A stretch of DNA of 24,305 bases, taken from positions 9,433-33,737 of the forward strand of contig DENJ01000074.1 of NCBI GenBank assembly GCA_002359635.1, given 5' to 3'. Positions 8,041 through 15,991 of the stretch are shown here, piece after piece (the stretch's first letter is position 1; the number at the start of each line of letters is the position of its first letter). The notes under the pieces are model-generated. The model did no database searches, was not told the DNA's origin, and saw only the letters and a program-made list of their open reading frames with translations. The translations under genes were made by a program, and so were the position numbers. This DNA is from Burkholderiales bacterium UBA2647 (GTDB lineage Bacteria > Pseudomonadota > Gammaproteobacteria > Burkholderiales > Burkholderiaceae_E).

Positions 8041-8870
8041 TCAGCCTGTGTTAACTCGACCAGGGACTCTTTGGTCAGCTCAAGCAGTGCGACAAAGGTC
8101 ACGACGGCATGTGGCAGACCTTTCGCGGTATCGAACAATTCCTGGAACTCGGCAAACCTTCGTTGCTGAAGCTCGCGGAGGATAACCGTCATAATTTCAC
8201 GAACGGAAAGTTCGTCGCGGGTGATTTTATGATGCTGGATCAGCTTTGCGCGCCGCATAATATCGAACCAAGCGGCTTTTAAATCCTCTGCGCTCACTTC
8301 GGGCAGCCGTGCCGCAACATGCTGGTCCAGGCAGACCTGAGCGATGAAAAACTCGCGCCCGACCTGTGGCAGACAATCAAGTTGCTGGGCGCCTTGTTTG
8401 ATCGATTCGTATTCAAGCAGGCGTCTTGCCAGCTCGGCTCGAGGGTCTTCGGTTTCGGCATCCGCCTCTCGCTTTTGAATCGGCAATAACATCCTCGATT
8501 TGATATCGATCAGCATGGCTGCCATCAGCAAGTACTCAGCGGCTAATTCGAGGTGATGACTGCGGATCTCGTCGACATACGCGAGGTATTGCCGCGTGAG
8601 CTCAGCCATCGGTATGTCAAGAATGTTGAAGTTTCGGCGGCGAATCAAATAAAGCAGCAAGTCCAAGGGACCTTCAAAGGCCTCCAAAAATACTTCCAGC
8701 GCATCCGGCGGGATGTATAAATCCTGAGGCAGCTTGAGCAGGGGTTCGCCATAAAGCCTTGCGATGCCCTTGAGTTCGAGCTGCTCTCCTTCGGCATGCG
8801 TCGGCAGCAAATCCTGATGCGCCGGATCGGACGCGGTCAGCTTGTTCGTCAAGTCTTCCGGTACGGGCAT
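7995..8870 (-). CDS. scpA: Segregation and condensation protein A (ScpA)
   Basis: ScpA is the kleisin subunit that bridges the SMC ATPase heads and, with ScpB, forms the SMC-ScpAB condensin acting in chromosome organisation. The kleisin N-terminal signature is clear: FEGPLDLLLYLIRRRNFNILDIPMAEL with AAEYLLMAAMLIDIKSRMLLP after it. The C-terminal winged-helix part contains VTFVALLELTKE. The N-terminal 50 or so residues are an extra charged extension before the core. The start is taken as ATG 8870; a GTG lies one codon upstream. The previous gene (DUF3460) stops 6 bp before this ATG, so translation is probably coupled. No scpB or smc is in the window. Confidence 0.95.
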   Translation of the reverse strand: MPVPEDLTNKLTASDPAHQDLLPTHAEGEQLELKGIARLYGEPLLKLPQDLYIPPDALEVFLEAFEGPLDLLLYLIRRRNFNILDIPMAELTRQYLAYVDEIRSHHLELAAEYLLMAAMLIDIKSRMLLPIQKREADAETEDPRAELARRLLEYESIKQGAQQLDCLPQVGREFFIAQVCLDQHVAARLPEVSAEDLKAAWFDIMRRAKLIQHHKITRDELSVREIMTVILRELQQRRFAEFQELFDTAKGLPHAVVTFVALLELTKESLVELTQAECYAPIYVRLSYTPS

Positions 8871-8876
8871 CACGCC

Positions 8877-9068
8877 TTAAGCGTTATGATAAACGTAAGG
8901 CTTTTGAGCTACTTTTGCCGATTGCCGCTCTTGGGTGGTATCGAGATCTTGAGGTTTATCCCACCAAATGCTTCGCCCCTGTTGCTGTTGCTGTTCCAGA
9001 TGAGGACGCTGGGTCTTGAGCTGTTCAATAAACAATGTTGCTTCCGAACGATAACTGCGCTGTTTCAT
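8877..9068 (-). CDS. DUF3460 family small protein
   Basis: This short basic and glutamine-rich protein (63 residues) matches my recollection of DUF3460, a family known mainly from Betaproteobacteria and of unknown function. The recognisable pattern is an N-terminal SEATLFIEQLK helix, a GRSIWWDKPQDLD segment and the terminal QKPYVYHN. The chosen start is ATG 9068, preceded by GGGGAG at 7 nt spacing; an ATG five codons upstream (9083) has no comparable site. It sits 27 bp after the transporter gene and 6 bp before scpA in the same block. No membrane segment or catalytic motif is visible. Confidence 0.85.
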   Translation of the reverse strand: MKQRSYRSEATLFIEQLKTQRPHLEQQQQQGRSIWWDKPQDLDTTQERQSAKVAQKPYVYHNA

Positions 9069-9095
9069 ACGAGAACTCCCCATGCTTTTTTCATG

Positions 9096-10757
9096 TCACT
9101 CGCTCGATTGTAATTCCAGACCTTGGTCAAAGGCCTGTTTGGCCTCATCCAGGTCCTTAAAAATGCATTTGCCGACCAAGTCCTGCAAAAGCCCGCTTCG
9201 GGTGATTAGCGAGCGCACATGCTCAGGCGCAGCGCAAATCGCCAAGCCGCCGCCAAGCGAACGCAGCAGGTCCTTGTACTGGAATAAAACCTCGAGTGCG
9301 CTTGTGTCGAGGTAGCTGACGCCCTGCATATCCAAAACAATGTGCCGGGCCGGTGCCTGATGCGGATCGAGCACGGCTTCAATACGGTCCACCGAGCCAA
9401 AAAAGAGCGGCCCCTTGATCTCACACACTGCGATCAGTTCCTGCGTTTTTCCGTGCATCAACGCGAGCCATTGCAGCTTCGTGAGGCTTGCCATCCGGTG
9501 AAGAAAAAGCAGACAGGCAAGGCCAACGCCAACCTGGACCGCAACCGTGAGGTCAAAGACAACTGTGAGCACAAAACTTCCAATCATCAAGGCGCGATGG
9601 GGCATGCTGAAGGCTCTCAGACGCGCAAAAGCCTGCCAGTCGCCCATGTGGTAGGCGACAAAGAGCAGCACCGCGGCGAGCACCGCAAGCGGGATGTTGG
9701 CCGCGAGTGGCGCAGCGATCAGAACAATCAGCGCAAGGGTGAGCGAATGCACAATGCCGGAAACCGGCGAGCGAGCACCGCTCCGGACATTGGTGACGGT
9801 TCTTGCAATCGTACCAGTCGCAGCGATGCCGCCAAACAAGGGAACCAGGAGATTGGCGACGCCTTGAGCGATCAATTCCTGATCGGCGTTGTGACGCTCG
9901 CGGATCAGGCGGTCGGCCATTCGCGCACAGAGCAAGGACTCGATGCCGCATAGCAGCGCAATGGAGATGGCAGGAACGAGAATATCCCGGACCTTAGACC
10001 AATCGACATCGGGCGCTGTCGGATAGGGAAAGCTTGCCGGAATGCCTCCGAATCGGCTGCCAATGGTCGGCAGCTCAAGCAAGTGGCTACTCACGAGCAA
10101 GGTACCCGCAATCAACACCATCACTGTGCCCGGGATTTGTTTGGCGAATTGCTTCCAAGGCGAAGCGTACTGACGGAAAGATTTCGGCCAAACATGCAAG
10201 ATGACTAGACTCATGAGGCCCAGGCACATCGCCGAAGCGTCGGCTTCGTTTACATGGCTTGCAAGAACTTGTATTTGTGCAAAAAAATCTGCCGGCATTT
10301 TTTCTATCGGCAAACCAAAAAAATCGCGAAACTGCTGCAAAGCAATCATCACCGCGATCCCGTTCGTGAAGCCTGTAATGATGGCCACAGGCACATAGCG
10401 GATGATTCTGCCCAAGCGAAAGGCGCCTGCGATGATCAGCAAGGCACCGGCCAGCATGGTCGCCAAGAGCAAATTGCCTGGCCCAATGCGTTCACCGAGT
10501 GTGTATAAAAGCCCGACGAAAGCGCCTGCTGGGCCTGCGATCTGAACTTTGGATCCACCAAGTAAGGAGACCACAAAACCGGCAAGGATGGCAGTGACCA
10601 GGCCCTGCGCAGGGCTCACACCCGATGCGATACCAAAGGCCATTGCGAGCGGTAAGGCGACAATGCCAACCGTGATGCCCGCAGCGACATCAGCCCGAAA
10701 ATCCCTTGCCTGATAACGGCTTAGTGAATCGATGATGGCGGGTCTAAACCCTGTCAT
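9096..10757 (-). CDS. SulP-family inorganic anion transporter with STAS domain
   Basis: SulP (SLC26-type) proteins are inner-membrane carriers of sulfate, bicarbonate or other anions. Residues 1 to about 425 are a series of hydrophobic segments with the family patterns QIAGPAGAFVGLL (72-84), IITGFTNGIAVMI (126-138) and GIESLLCARMADRL (271-284). Residues about 440-545 form a cytoplasmic STAS domain with HIVLDMQGVSYLDTSALEVL (472-491). The 553-residue length is typical. Related bacterial members include BicA (bicarbonate), DauA (C4-dicarboxylates) and sulfate carriers; the substrate cannot be chosen from sequence. It starts 28 bp after the metG stop and is probably on the same transcript. No carbonic anhydrase or sulfate-assimilation gene is nearby to hint at a substrate. 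Confidence 0.93.
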   Translation of the reverse strand: MTGFRPAIIDSLSRYQARDFRADVAAGITVGIVALPLAMAFGIASGVSPAQGLVTAILAGFVVSLLGGSKVQIAGPAGAFVGLLYTLGERIGPGNLLLATMLAGALLIIAGAFRLGRIIRYVPVAIITGFTNGIAVMIALQQFRDFFGLPIEKMPADFFAQIQVLASHVNEADASAMCLGLMSLVILHVWPKSFRQYASPWKQFAKQIPGTVMVLIAGTLLVSSHLLELPTIGSRFGGIPASFPYPTAPDVDWSKVRDILVPAISIALLCGIESLLCARMADRLIRERHNADQELIAQGVANLLVPLFGGIAATGTIARTVTNVRSGARSPVSGIVHSLTLALIVLIAAPLAANIPLAVLAAVLLFVAYHMGDWQAFARLRAFSMPHRALMIGSFVLTVVFDLTVAVQVGVGLACLLFLHRMASLTKLQWLALMHGKTQELIAVCEIKGPLFFGSVDRIEAVLDPHQAPARHIVLDMQGVSYLDTSALEVLFQYKDLLRSLGGGLAICAAPEHVRSLITRSGLLQDLVGKCIFKDLDEAKQAFDQGLELQSSE

Positions 10758-10785
10758 GGCGACTGCCGCCCAAATTGCCCCATGT

Positions 10786-12993
10786 TCAGCGGATTTTCAT
10801 GCCAGGTAAGGCCCCGGGCGCTGCTTCGAGTAAAAACAGACCGGGGACATTGCCCGATTCATCGGCTGCGCTGAGCAACATGCCCTCTGAGATCCCAAAC
10901 TTCATTTTCCGCGGCGCAAGGTTGGCGACGACGGCGGTCAATTTCCCAACGAGCTGCCCCGGTGCGATTACGGCTTTGATGCCTGAAAAGATCGTCCGCG
11001 GTTTCTCTTCACCGAGATCAATCACGAGTTTGAGCAATTTGTCCGATCCCTCAACCGCTTGAGCCTCGAGGATCCGCCCAAGACGCAAGTCGATTTTCGC
11101 GAAGTCGTCGATCGTAATCCACGGCAATTGATGCTGGTCCTGGCCGGGTTGATTAGGCTTATCGGGCAGACCTGTGGCTTGCGCGGCTACAGCGCTCGTT
11201 GACGCCTGATTGGCGTCGGCGCTATGCGCCTGCTGATCGCTGCGGTTAGCTTCAAGCAGAGCGTCGATTTGCTTACGATCGACCCGCGTCAACAGATGCT
11301 GGAAGGCTTCGATCTGATGACCCGCAGGCAGATCAGCATCCTTGTTGAAGTCGATCGAATCCCATTGCCTGTGTGCAACCGCCAATCGATCGAGGGCGCG
11401 CTGACTGGTGCCCGGCAGGACAGGTTGCAACATGCGCATCAGGTGCGCAAAGGCTCGAATCGCGGTGCTGCAGACGACTTGCAAGCGATCCCGCTGCGCG
11501 GGTTCTTTCGCGAGCTCCCAGGGCTTGTGATGATCAATATACTGATTGACCGCGTCGCAAAGTCCCATGACCTCACGCATAGCCCGGCCGTATTCACGCT
11601 GCTCATAATGCTGCGCAAGCCCCTCAGCGCCACACCAGGCTTTGTCGAAGTCAGCCATGGCACGCGCATCACTTGGCCCCAAGCGACCCGCAAACTTCTT
11701 GATCAAAAATCCAGAGCACCGCGCCGCGATATTGACAAGCTTTCCAACCAGATCGGCATTCACTCTTGCAATAAAGTCATCAAGATTGAGATCGATATCT
11801 TCCATCGAAGCATTAAGCTTGGCTGCAAAATAATAGCGTAGCCACTCTGGATTGAGCCCTTGATCAATATAGCTTTTTGCATTGATAAATGTGCCACGTG
11901 ACTTGCTCATTTTCTGACCGTCGACAGTCAGAAATCCATGCGCAAACACATTGCTCGGTGCTCTGAATCCTGAGAAATGGAGCATCGCCGGCCAAAACAA
12001 AGTATGAAAGTACAAAATGTCTTTGCCGATGAAATGGTACTGCTCGCACTGGCTTGTTGCGGCAGTAAATTCATCGAAATTCAGACCGATATCAGAAGCA
12101 TATCGCTTGAAGCTGGCGTAGTAACCAATCGGTGCATCGAGCCACACATAAAAATACTTGCCTGCTGCCTCAGGAATTTCGAAGCCGAAGTACGGTGAAT
12201 CCCGCGAAATGTCCCAGTCGGCAAGCTTGGCTTGGCTGCGATCATCGCCATCTGCAGCCTCGTCATCGCCGAGCCATTCTTTGAGCTTGTTGCGGGCTTC
12301 CGGCTGAAGTCTGCCGTCCTTCAGAGCCCATTGTTTCAAGAAACTGCTGCAACGTTCGTCAGAGAGCTTGAAAAAATAATGATCCGAAACTTTTCGAATT
12401 GGTTTTGCGCCAGAGACGACTGAGCGGGCATCGATCAAATCGGTCGGGCTGTAGGTTGCGCCACAGGCTTCGCAGGAATCACCGTACTGATCGGACGCTT
12501 TGCAGCGCGGACAGGTTCCCTTGATGAAGCGGTCAGGCAAAAACATCGCACGTTCCGGGTCGTACATCTGTTCGATAGCACGTTTTTCGATGAATCCCCC
12601 GTCGCGAAGGGCGAGATAAATCTGGTTGGCAAGTGCCTGATTTTCCGGGCTGTGTGTGCTGTAGTAGTGGTCAAAAGCGACGCCAAAGGCAGCGAAATCC
12701 CGCGTGTGCTCCTGCCAGACCCGTTCGATTAATGTCTCCGGTGAAACACCCAGCGATTCAGCCCGAAGCATGACCGGTGTGCCATGGGTATCGTCTGCAC
12801 AGACATAATGAACCTCATGGCCGCGAAGTTTTTGAAAGCGTACCCAGATGTCGGTTTGAATGTATTCGACCAGATGGCCGAGGTGAATATCGCCGTTGGC
12901 GTAGGGCAGCGCCGAGGTGACCAACATCTTGCGTCGCACCGTAGGCGCTTGATCTGGAGGCGTCGTGAACCTGTCTTGCCCGGGAGTCGTCAT
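10786..12993 (-). CDS. metG: Methionyl-tRNA synthetase
   Basis: MetRS charges initiator and elongator tRNA-Met with methionine in the cytoplasm. It is a class I synthetase: the HIGH-type motif is HLGH (37-40) and KMSKS lies at 361-365. A zinc knuckle with four cysteines (CPRC...CEAC, 161-177) places it in the E. coli-like group. The C terminus (about 632-735) is an OB-fold tRNA-binding/dimerisation domain (ITIDDFAKIDLRLGRI onward), joined by a low-complexity Ala/Gln/Asp linker. ATG 12993 gives 735 residues; an in-frame TTG at 13050 would add 19 but overlaps the probable promoter. It is divergent from mrp and leads the block sulP-DUF3460-scpA-murB. Confidence 0.97.
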   Translation of the reverse strand: MTTPGQDRFTTPPDQAPTVRRKMLVTSALPYANGDIHLGHLVEYIQTDIWVRFQKLRGHEVHYVCADDTHGTPVMLRAESLGVSPETLIERVWQEHTRDFAAFGVAFDHYYSTHSPENQALANQIYLALRDGGFIEKRAIEQMYDPERAMFLPDRFIKGTCPRCKASDQYGDSCEACGATYSPTDLIDARSVVSGAKPIRKVSDHYFFKLSDERCSSFLKQWALKDGRLQPEARNKLKEWLGDDEAADGDDRSQAKLADWDISRDSPYFGFEIPEAAGKYFYVWLDAPIGYYASFKRYASDIGLNFDEFTAATSQCEQYHFIGKDILYFHTLFWPAMLHFSGFRAPSNVFAHGFLTVDGQKMSKSRGTFINAKSYIDQGLNPEWLRYYFAAKLNASMEDIDLNLDDFIARVNADLVGKLVNIAARCSGFLIKKFAGRLGPSDARAMADFDKAWCGAEGLAQHYEQREYGRAMREVMGLCDAVNQYIDHHKPWELAKEPAQRDRLQVVCSTAIRAFAHLMRMLQPVLPGTSQRALDRLAVAHRQWDSIDFNKDADLPAGHQIEAFQHLLTRVDRKQIDALLEANRSDQQAHSADANQASTSAVAAQATGLPDKPNQPGQDQHQLPWITIDDFAKIDLRLGRILEAQAVEGSDKLLKLVIDLGEEKPRTIFSGIKAVIAPGQLVGKLTAVVANLAPRKMKFGISEGMLLSAADESGNVPGLFLLEAAPGALPGMKIR

Positions 12994-13014
12994 GGCTTCA
13001 TGGGTAAAGTCCGG

Positions 13015-13023
13015 AGTGTAACA
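13015..13023 (-). promoter_or_regulatory. Possible extended -10 promoter element for metG
   Basis: Read on the - strand, TGTTACACT fits an extended -10 (TGnTAnnnT). It would start a transcript about 15 nt upstream of the ATG at 12993. I see no good -35 hexamer at the right spacing, so this is tentative. Confidence 0.3.
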
Positions 13024-13091
13024 AGGCAATCGATTAGACTGATCGATCAACTTTTGTACGCCAAGCGAAGTGCCATCACCAAGTGAGCGAA

Positions 13092-14189
13092 ATGCCGATC
13101 ATGAGTCCGAGCGAAGATGCCCTGCGGGAAGTACTGCGATCTGTCGTCGACCCGAACACAGAGAAGGATCTGGTAAGCAGCAAATCGCTCAAAAAACTTA
13201 GGGTTGACCAAGGGGAAGTCAGCCTCGATGTTGAATTGGGCTACCCGGCGCGTACCCAGATTGAGGTGATCCGTCATGCGGTCGAGCAGGTGCTCAAATC
13301 GCAAGCGGGCGTACGCCGTGTGAGCGCCAATGTGTACCAACGGATTGTGGCCCATGCCTTTTCGCCTTCGGCTAAGCCGCTCGACGGCGTTCGCAATGTG
13401 ATCGTGGTTGCATCGGGCAAGGGTGGGGTCGGAAAAAGCACCACCGCCGTCAATCTTGCGCTCGCTTTGTCTGCGGAGGGCGCTCGCGTCGGTCTTCTTG
13501 ACGCGGATATTTATGGGCCATCACAGCCGACCATGCTTGGTTTGTCGGGAAAGCCCCAAAGTCGGGATGGCAAAACCATGGAGCCTCACATGGGACATGG
13601 CTTGCAGGTGAACTCCATAGGCTTTCTGATCGGCGAGGACACGCCCATGATCTGGCGAGGGCCCATGGCAACCCAGGCTCTGGAGCAGTTGATCCGTGAT
13701 ACCCGCTGGCACGATCTTGATTATTTGGTGATTGATATGCCTCCGGGTACCGGTGATATTCACCTCACCCTGGCGCAGCGTATGCCGGTCACGGGTGCGT
13801 TAATCGTAACTACCCCGCAGGACATTGCCCTGCTTGATGCGCGCAAGGGCCTGAAGATGTTTGAAAAAGTGGGAATCCCGGTGCTGGGGATCGTGGAGAA
13901 TATGGCGATGCATCAGTGCAGTGCCTGCGGGCGCATTGAACATATTTTCGGACAAGGCGGCGGCCAGCGCATGGCGGAGCGCTATGAGGTCGCTTACCTC
14001 GGCGCTTTGCCTTTGGATCTGAAGATTAGGCAGCAAACCGACGAAGGCTGCCCAACCGTGGTTGCTGAACCCGATTCACCGATCAGTGATCTCTACCGGG
14101 CGATCGCAAGAAAGCTTGCCGTTGCCCTGGCAGCGCGCGCGCTCAGCCATGCTTCGAAGTTTCCGAGTATCGTCGTGCAAAACACTTAA
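13092..14189 (+). CDS. apbC: Iron-sulfur cluster carrier protein Mrp/ApbC (P-loop ATPase)
   Basis: Mrp/ApbC proteins are P-loop NTPases of the ParA/MinD type that carry [4Fe-4S] clusters to target enzymes. Residues to about 80 form a MIP18/DUF59 domain (EDALREVLRSVVDPNTEKDL). The deviant Walker A SGKGGVGKST lies at about 108-117, and DADIYGPSQPTMLG and DYLVIDMPPGTGD follow. The C-terminal CSAC (Cys276 and Cys279 from ATG 13092) is the expected cluster-binding pair. The start is unsure: GTG 13083, ATG 13092 and ATG 13101 are in frame and none has a strong ribosome site. It heads a + strand set with dcd (9 bp later) and the EamA gene; metG is divergent. Confidence 0.94.
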   Translation: MPIMSPSEDALREVLRSVVDPNTEKDLVSSKSLKKLRVDQGEVSLDVELGYPARTQIEVIRHAVEQVLKSQAGVRRVSANVYQRIVAHAFSPSAKPLDGVRNVIVVASGKGGVGKSTTAVNLALALSAEGARVGLLDADIYGPSQPTMLGLSGKPQSRDGKTMEPHMGHGLQVNSIGFLIGEDTPMIWRGPMATQALEQLIRDTRWHDLDYLVIDMPPGTGDIHLTLAQRMPVTGALIVTTPQDIALLDARKGLKMFEKVGIPVLGIVENMAMHQCSACGRIEHIFGQGGGQRMAERYEVAYLGALPLDLKIRQQTDEGCPTVVAEPDSPISDLYRAIARKLAVALAARALSHASKFPSIVVQNT

Positions 14190-14198
14190 GAGGCATGT

Positions 14199-14768
14199 AT
14201 GAGCGTCAAATCCGATCACTGGATCAGGCGAATGGCCAAAGAGCAACGCATGATCGAGCCTTTTAGCGCATCCCAGGTGCGTGAAGGCGAGCAGGGTCAA
14301 CGTATCGTGTCTTACGGCACCTCAAGCTATGGCTACGATGTTCGTTGCGCTGATGAATTTAAAATTTTCACCAATATCAATGCCTCGATCGTTGATCCCA
14401 AGGCTTTCGATCAAGGATCTTTTGTTGACTTTCGGGGCCCCGTCTGCATCATTCCGCCAAACTCTTTCGCACTGGCCCGTACGATGGAGTACTTCAGAAT
14501 TCCGCGCTCGGTATTGACCATCTGTCTCGGCAAAAGTACCTATGCACGTTGCGGCATCATTGTCAATGTCACGCCGCTTGAGCCGGAATGGGAAGGCCAC
14601 GTCACACTCGAGTTTTCGAATACCACGCCCTTGCCGGCGCGCATTTATGCGGGCGAGGGCTGTGCGCAAATGGTTTTTCTTGAATCGGATGAGATTTGCG
14701 GCACCAGTTACGCAGATCGTGGCGGAAAATATCAGGGGCAGCAGGGCGTAACCCTACCCCGTACCTGA
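14199..14768 (+). CDS. dcd: dCTP deaminase
   Basis: Dcd deaminates dCTP to dUTP, feeding thymidylate synthesis through dUTPase. The protein is 189 residues, against 188-193 in typical enzymes. Family landmarks are SSYGYDVRC (42-50), the KSTYARCGIIVNVTPLEPEWEG block (112-133) and LEFSNTTPLPARIYAGEG (137-154). Glu138 in LEFSN corresponds to the catalytic Glu138 of the E. coli enzyme. The C-terminal GKYQGQQGVTLPR tail, which closes over the nucleotide, is intact. The start is ATG 14199 with AGAGG just upstream, 9 bp after the mrp stop. Confidence 0.96.
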   Translation: MSVKSDHWIRRMAKEQRMIEPFSASQVREGEQGQRIVSYGTSSYGYDVRCADEFKIFTNINASIVDPKAFDQGSFVDFRGPVCIIPPNSFALARTMEYFRIPRSVLTICLGKSTYARCGIIVNVTPLEPEWEGHVTLEFSNTTPLPARIYAGEGCAQMVFLESDEICGTSYADRGGKYQGQQGVTLPRT

Positions 14769-14777
14769 GCGCGGGCG

Positions 14778-15689
14778 ATGAGCGAGGACGACGCTGCGTC
14801 AGCGCGCCTGCGCGTCTGGATCGCACTTTTGCTTGGTGTGGCGGTTGTTTCAACCGCGGCGCTCCTGATTCGTTGGGCGCTTCAGGCGGGTGCTTTGCCG
14901 ATGGAAATCGCAGCAGCACGCCTCTGTCTGGCTGCGCTTGTGATGTGGCCGATTGCGCTATGGACTTCGGGTCTCAGGGCATCCGGGGACTTACTTCAGC
15001 GGTTCGATCGATCGCTTTTGCGCTGGACCATGCTGGCCGGCAGTTCGCTCGCGGCGCACTTTGCCCTCTGGATCAGTTCGCTTGATTACACCAGTGTTGC
15101 TTCCAGTGTGGCGTTGGTCACCACCAACCCGATCTGGGTCGCCTTTGCTGCCTGGTTATGGCTCGGCGAGAAACCGGGGCCCAGAGTCTGGCTAGCAATT
15201 GTATTGTCGATGATCGCGAGCCTTTTGATTTCGTGGAAGGATTTGCAAACAGACCCTGCTCACACCGGTTTATGGGGTAATTTGCTTGCCCTGCTCGGGG
15301 CAATGGCGATGTCAGGCTACATGCTCGCCGCTAAAGCCGTGCAACAGCAAAGGCCGGACTGGCCTTTATTGCACTATGTGGCGGCTGTATACAGCTTTGC
15401 GGCGCTCATCTTGAGTGTCTTGGTTGGCTTCTCGACGGGGCCATGGTGGCAGCTCAGCCTTGCGGCCTGGCCAGCGCTTTTGCTGCTCGCCCTCGGCCCT
15501 CAGGTGATTGGGCACACCTTGATTAATCACGCCGTGCGCAGACTCTCCCCGACGATTGTGGCGATCGCGATCCTGGGGGAACCGATTGGGGCTGCCTTGC
15601 TTGCCTGGTTTATGTTGGGCGAGTCGCTGGTTGCAACGCAACTTGCCGGGTTTGCGCTGGTGCTTGTCGCTGTGTTGTTGGCCCGTTAA
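14778..15689 (+). CDS. EamA-family (DMT superfamily) inner-membrane transporter
   Basis: This 303-residue protein is strongly hydrophobic with about ten membrane spans arranged as two EamA repeats, each ending with the typical WLGEKPG / MLGESLVATQLAGFALVL pattern. Members export or import small metabolites such as amino acids; the substrate here is unknown. The first span begins after a short charged N terminus (residues 1-12). ATG 14778 lies 9 bp after dcd, with only a weak purine stretch upstream, so it is probably translated as part of the mrp-dcd transcript. There is a short hairpin (GCTTG-CAGG-CAAGC, 15705-15718) after the stop, without a T-run. Confidence 0.88.
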   Translation: MSEDDAASARLRVWIALLLGVAVVSTAALLIRWALQAGALPMEIAAARLCLAALVMWPIALWTSGLRASGDLLQRFDRSLLRWTMLAGSSLAAHFALWISSLDYTSVASSVALVTTNPIWVAFAAWLWLGEKPGPRVWLAIVLSMIASLLISWKDLQTDPAHTGLWGNLLALLGAMAMSGYMLAAKAVQQQRPDWPLLHYVAAVYSFAALILSVLVGFSTGPWWQLSLAAWPALLLLALGPQVIGHTLINHAVRRLSPTIVAIAILGEPIGAALLAWFMLGESLVATQLAGFALVLVAVLLAR

Positions 15690-15991
15690 GACTTGGCGGA
15701 CTTCGCTTGCAGGCAAGCCTGTGTTATCGTCCTATGATGCAAAAAGAACCGATTGCCTTGTTCGCTTCGACGGCCTATGTGCCGCGTTTTGAGGAAAGCC
15801 TCGTCGGGCAGCTTTGTGTAGTCCCTCTGGGGCTGTCAAAAGCCTTTGTATTGCTTTCAGGCGCGGGTGGCCTGCTACGACTGCGCCCCGCGCGCTGATC
15901 ACACCGCCATTTGCGCCAGGCTTGGCGCTGAGGCTGCTTAACGCCGCCATCCCATATGAAGCAACCACGAGCTATTTTGAGAGAGATTCCT
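15690..15991 (+). promoter_or_regulatory. Leader region of leuA with two stem-loops (candidate attenuator)
   Basis: This 302-bp gap has no recognised gene. TATGAT (15733-15738) is a good -10 match but lacks a clear -35. Two stem-loops follow: GCGCGGG (15861-15867) with CCCGCGC (15887-15893), and GCGCCA (15913-15918) with TGGCGC (15923-15928). A 54-codon ORF from ATG 15734 to TGA 15898 ends inside the first stem-loop with Leu codons CTG CTA CGA CTG just before its 3' arm. That layout resembles leucine attenuation. Against this, the ORF has no ribosome site, its ATG overlaps the proposed -10, and no T-run follows either hairpin. A long 5' UTR regulating leuA is plausible but unproven. Confidence 0.35.

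Noticed and set aside
9342..9953. 203-codon + strand open frame opposite the SulP gene
   Set aside because: It is fully antisense to a clear transporter gene, its translation is polar and low in recognisable motifs, and it is explained as a shadow frame.
11224..11841. 205-codon + strand open frame opposite metG
   Set aside because: It is antisense to conserved MetRS coding sequence and has no recognisable domain.
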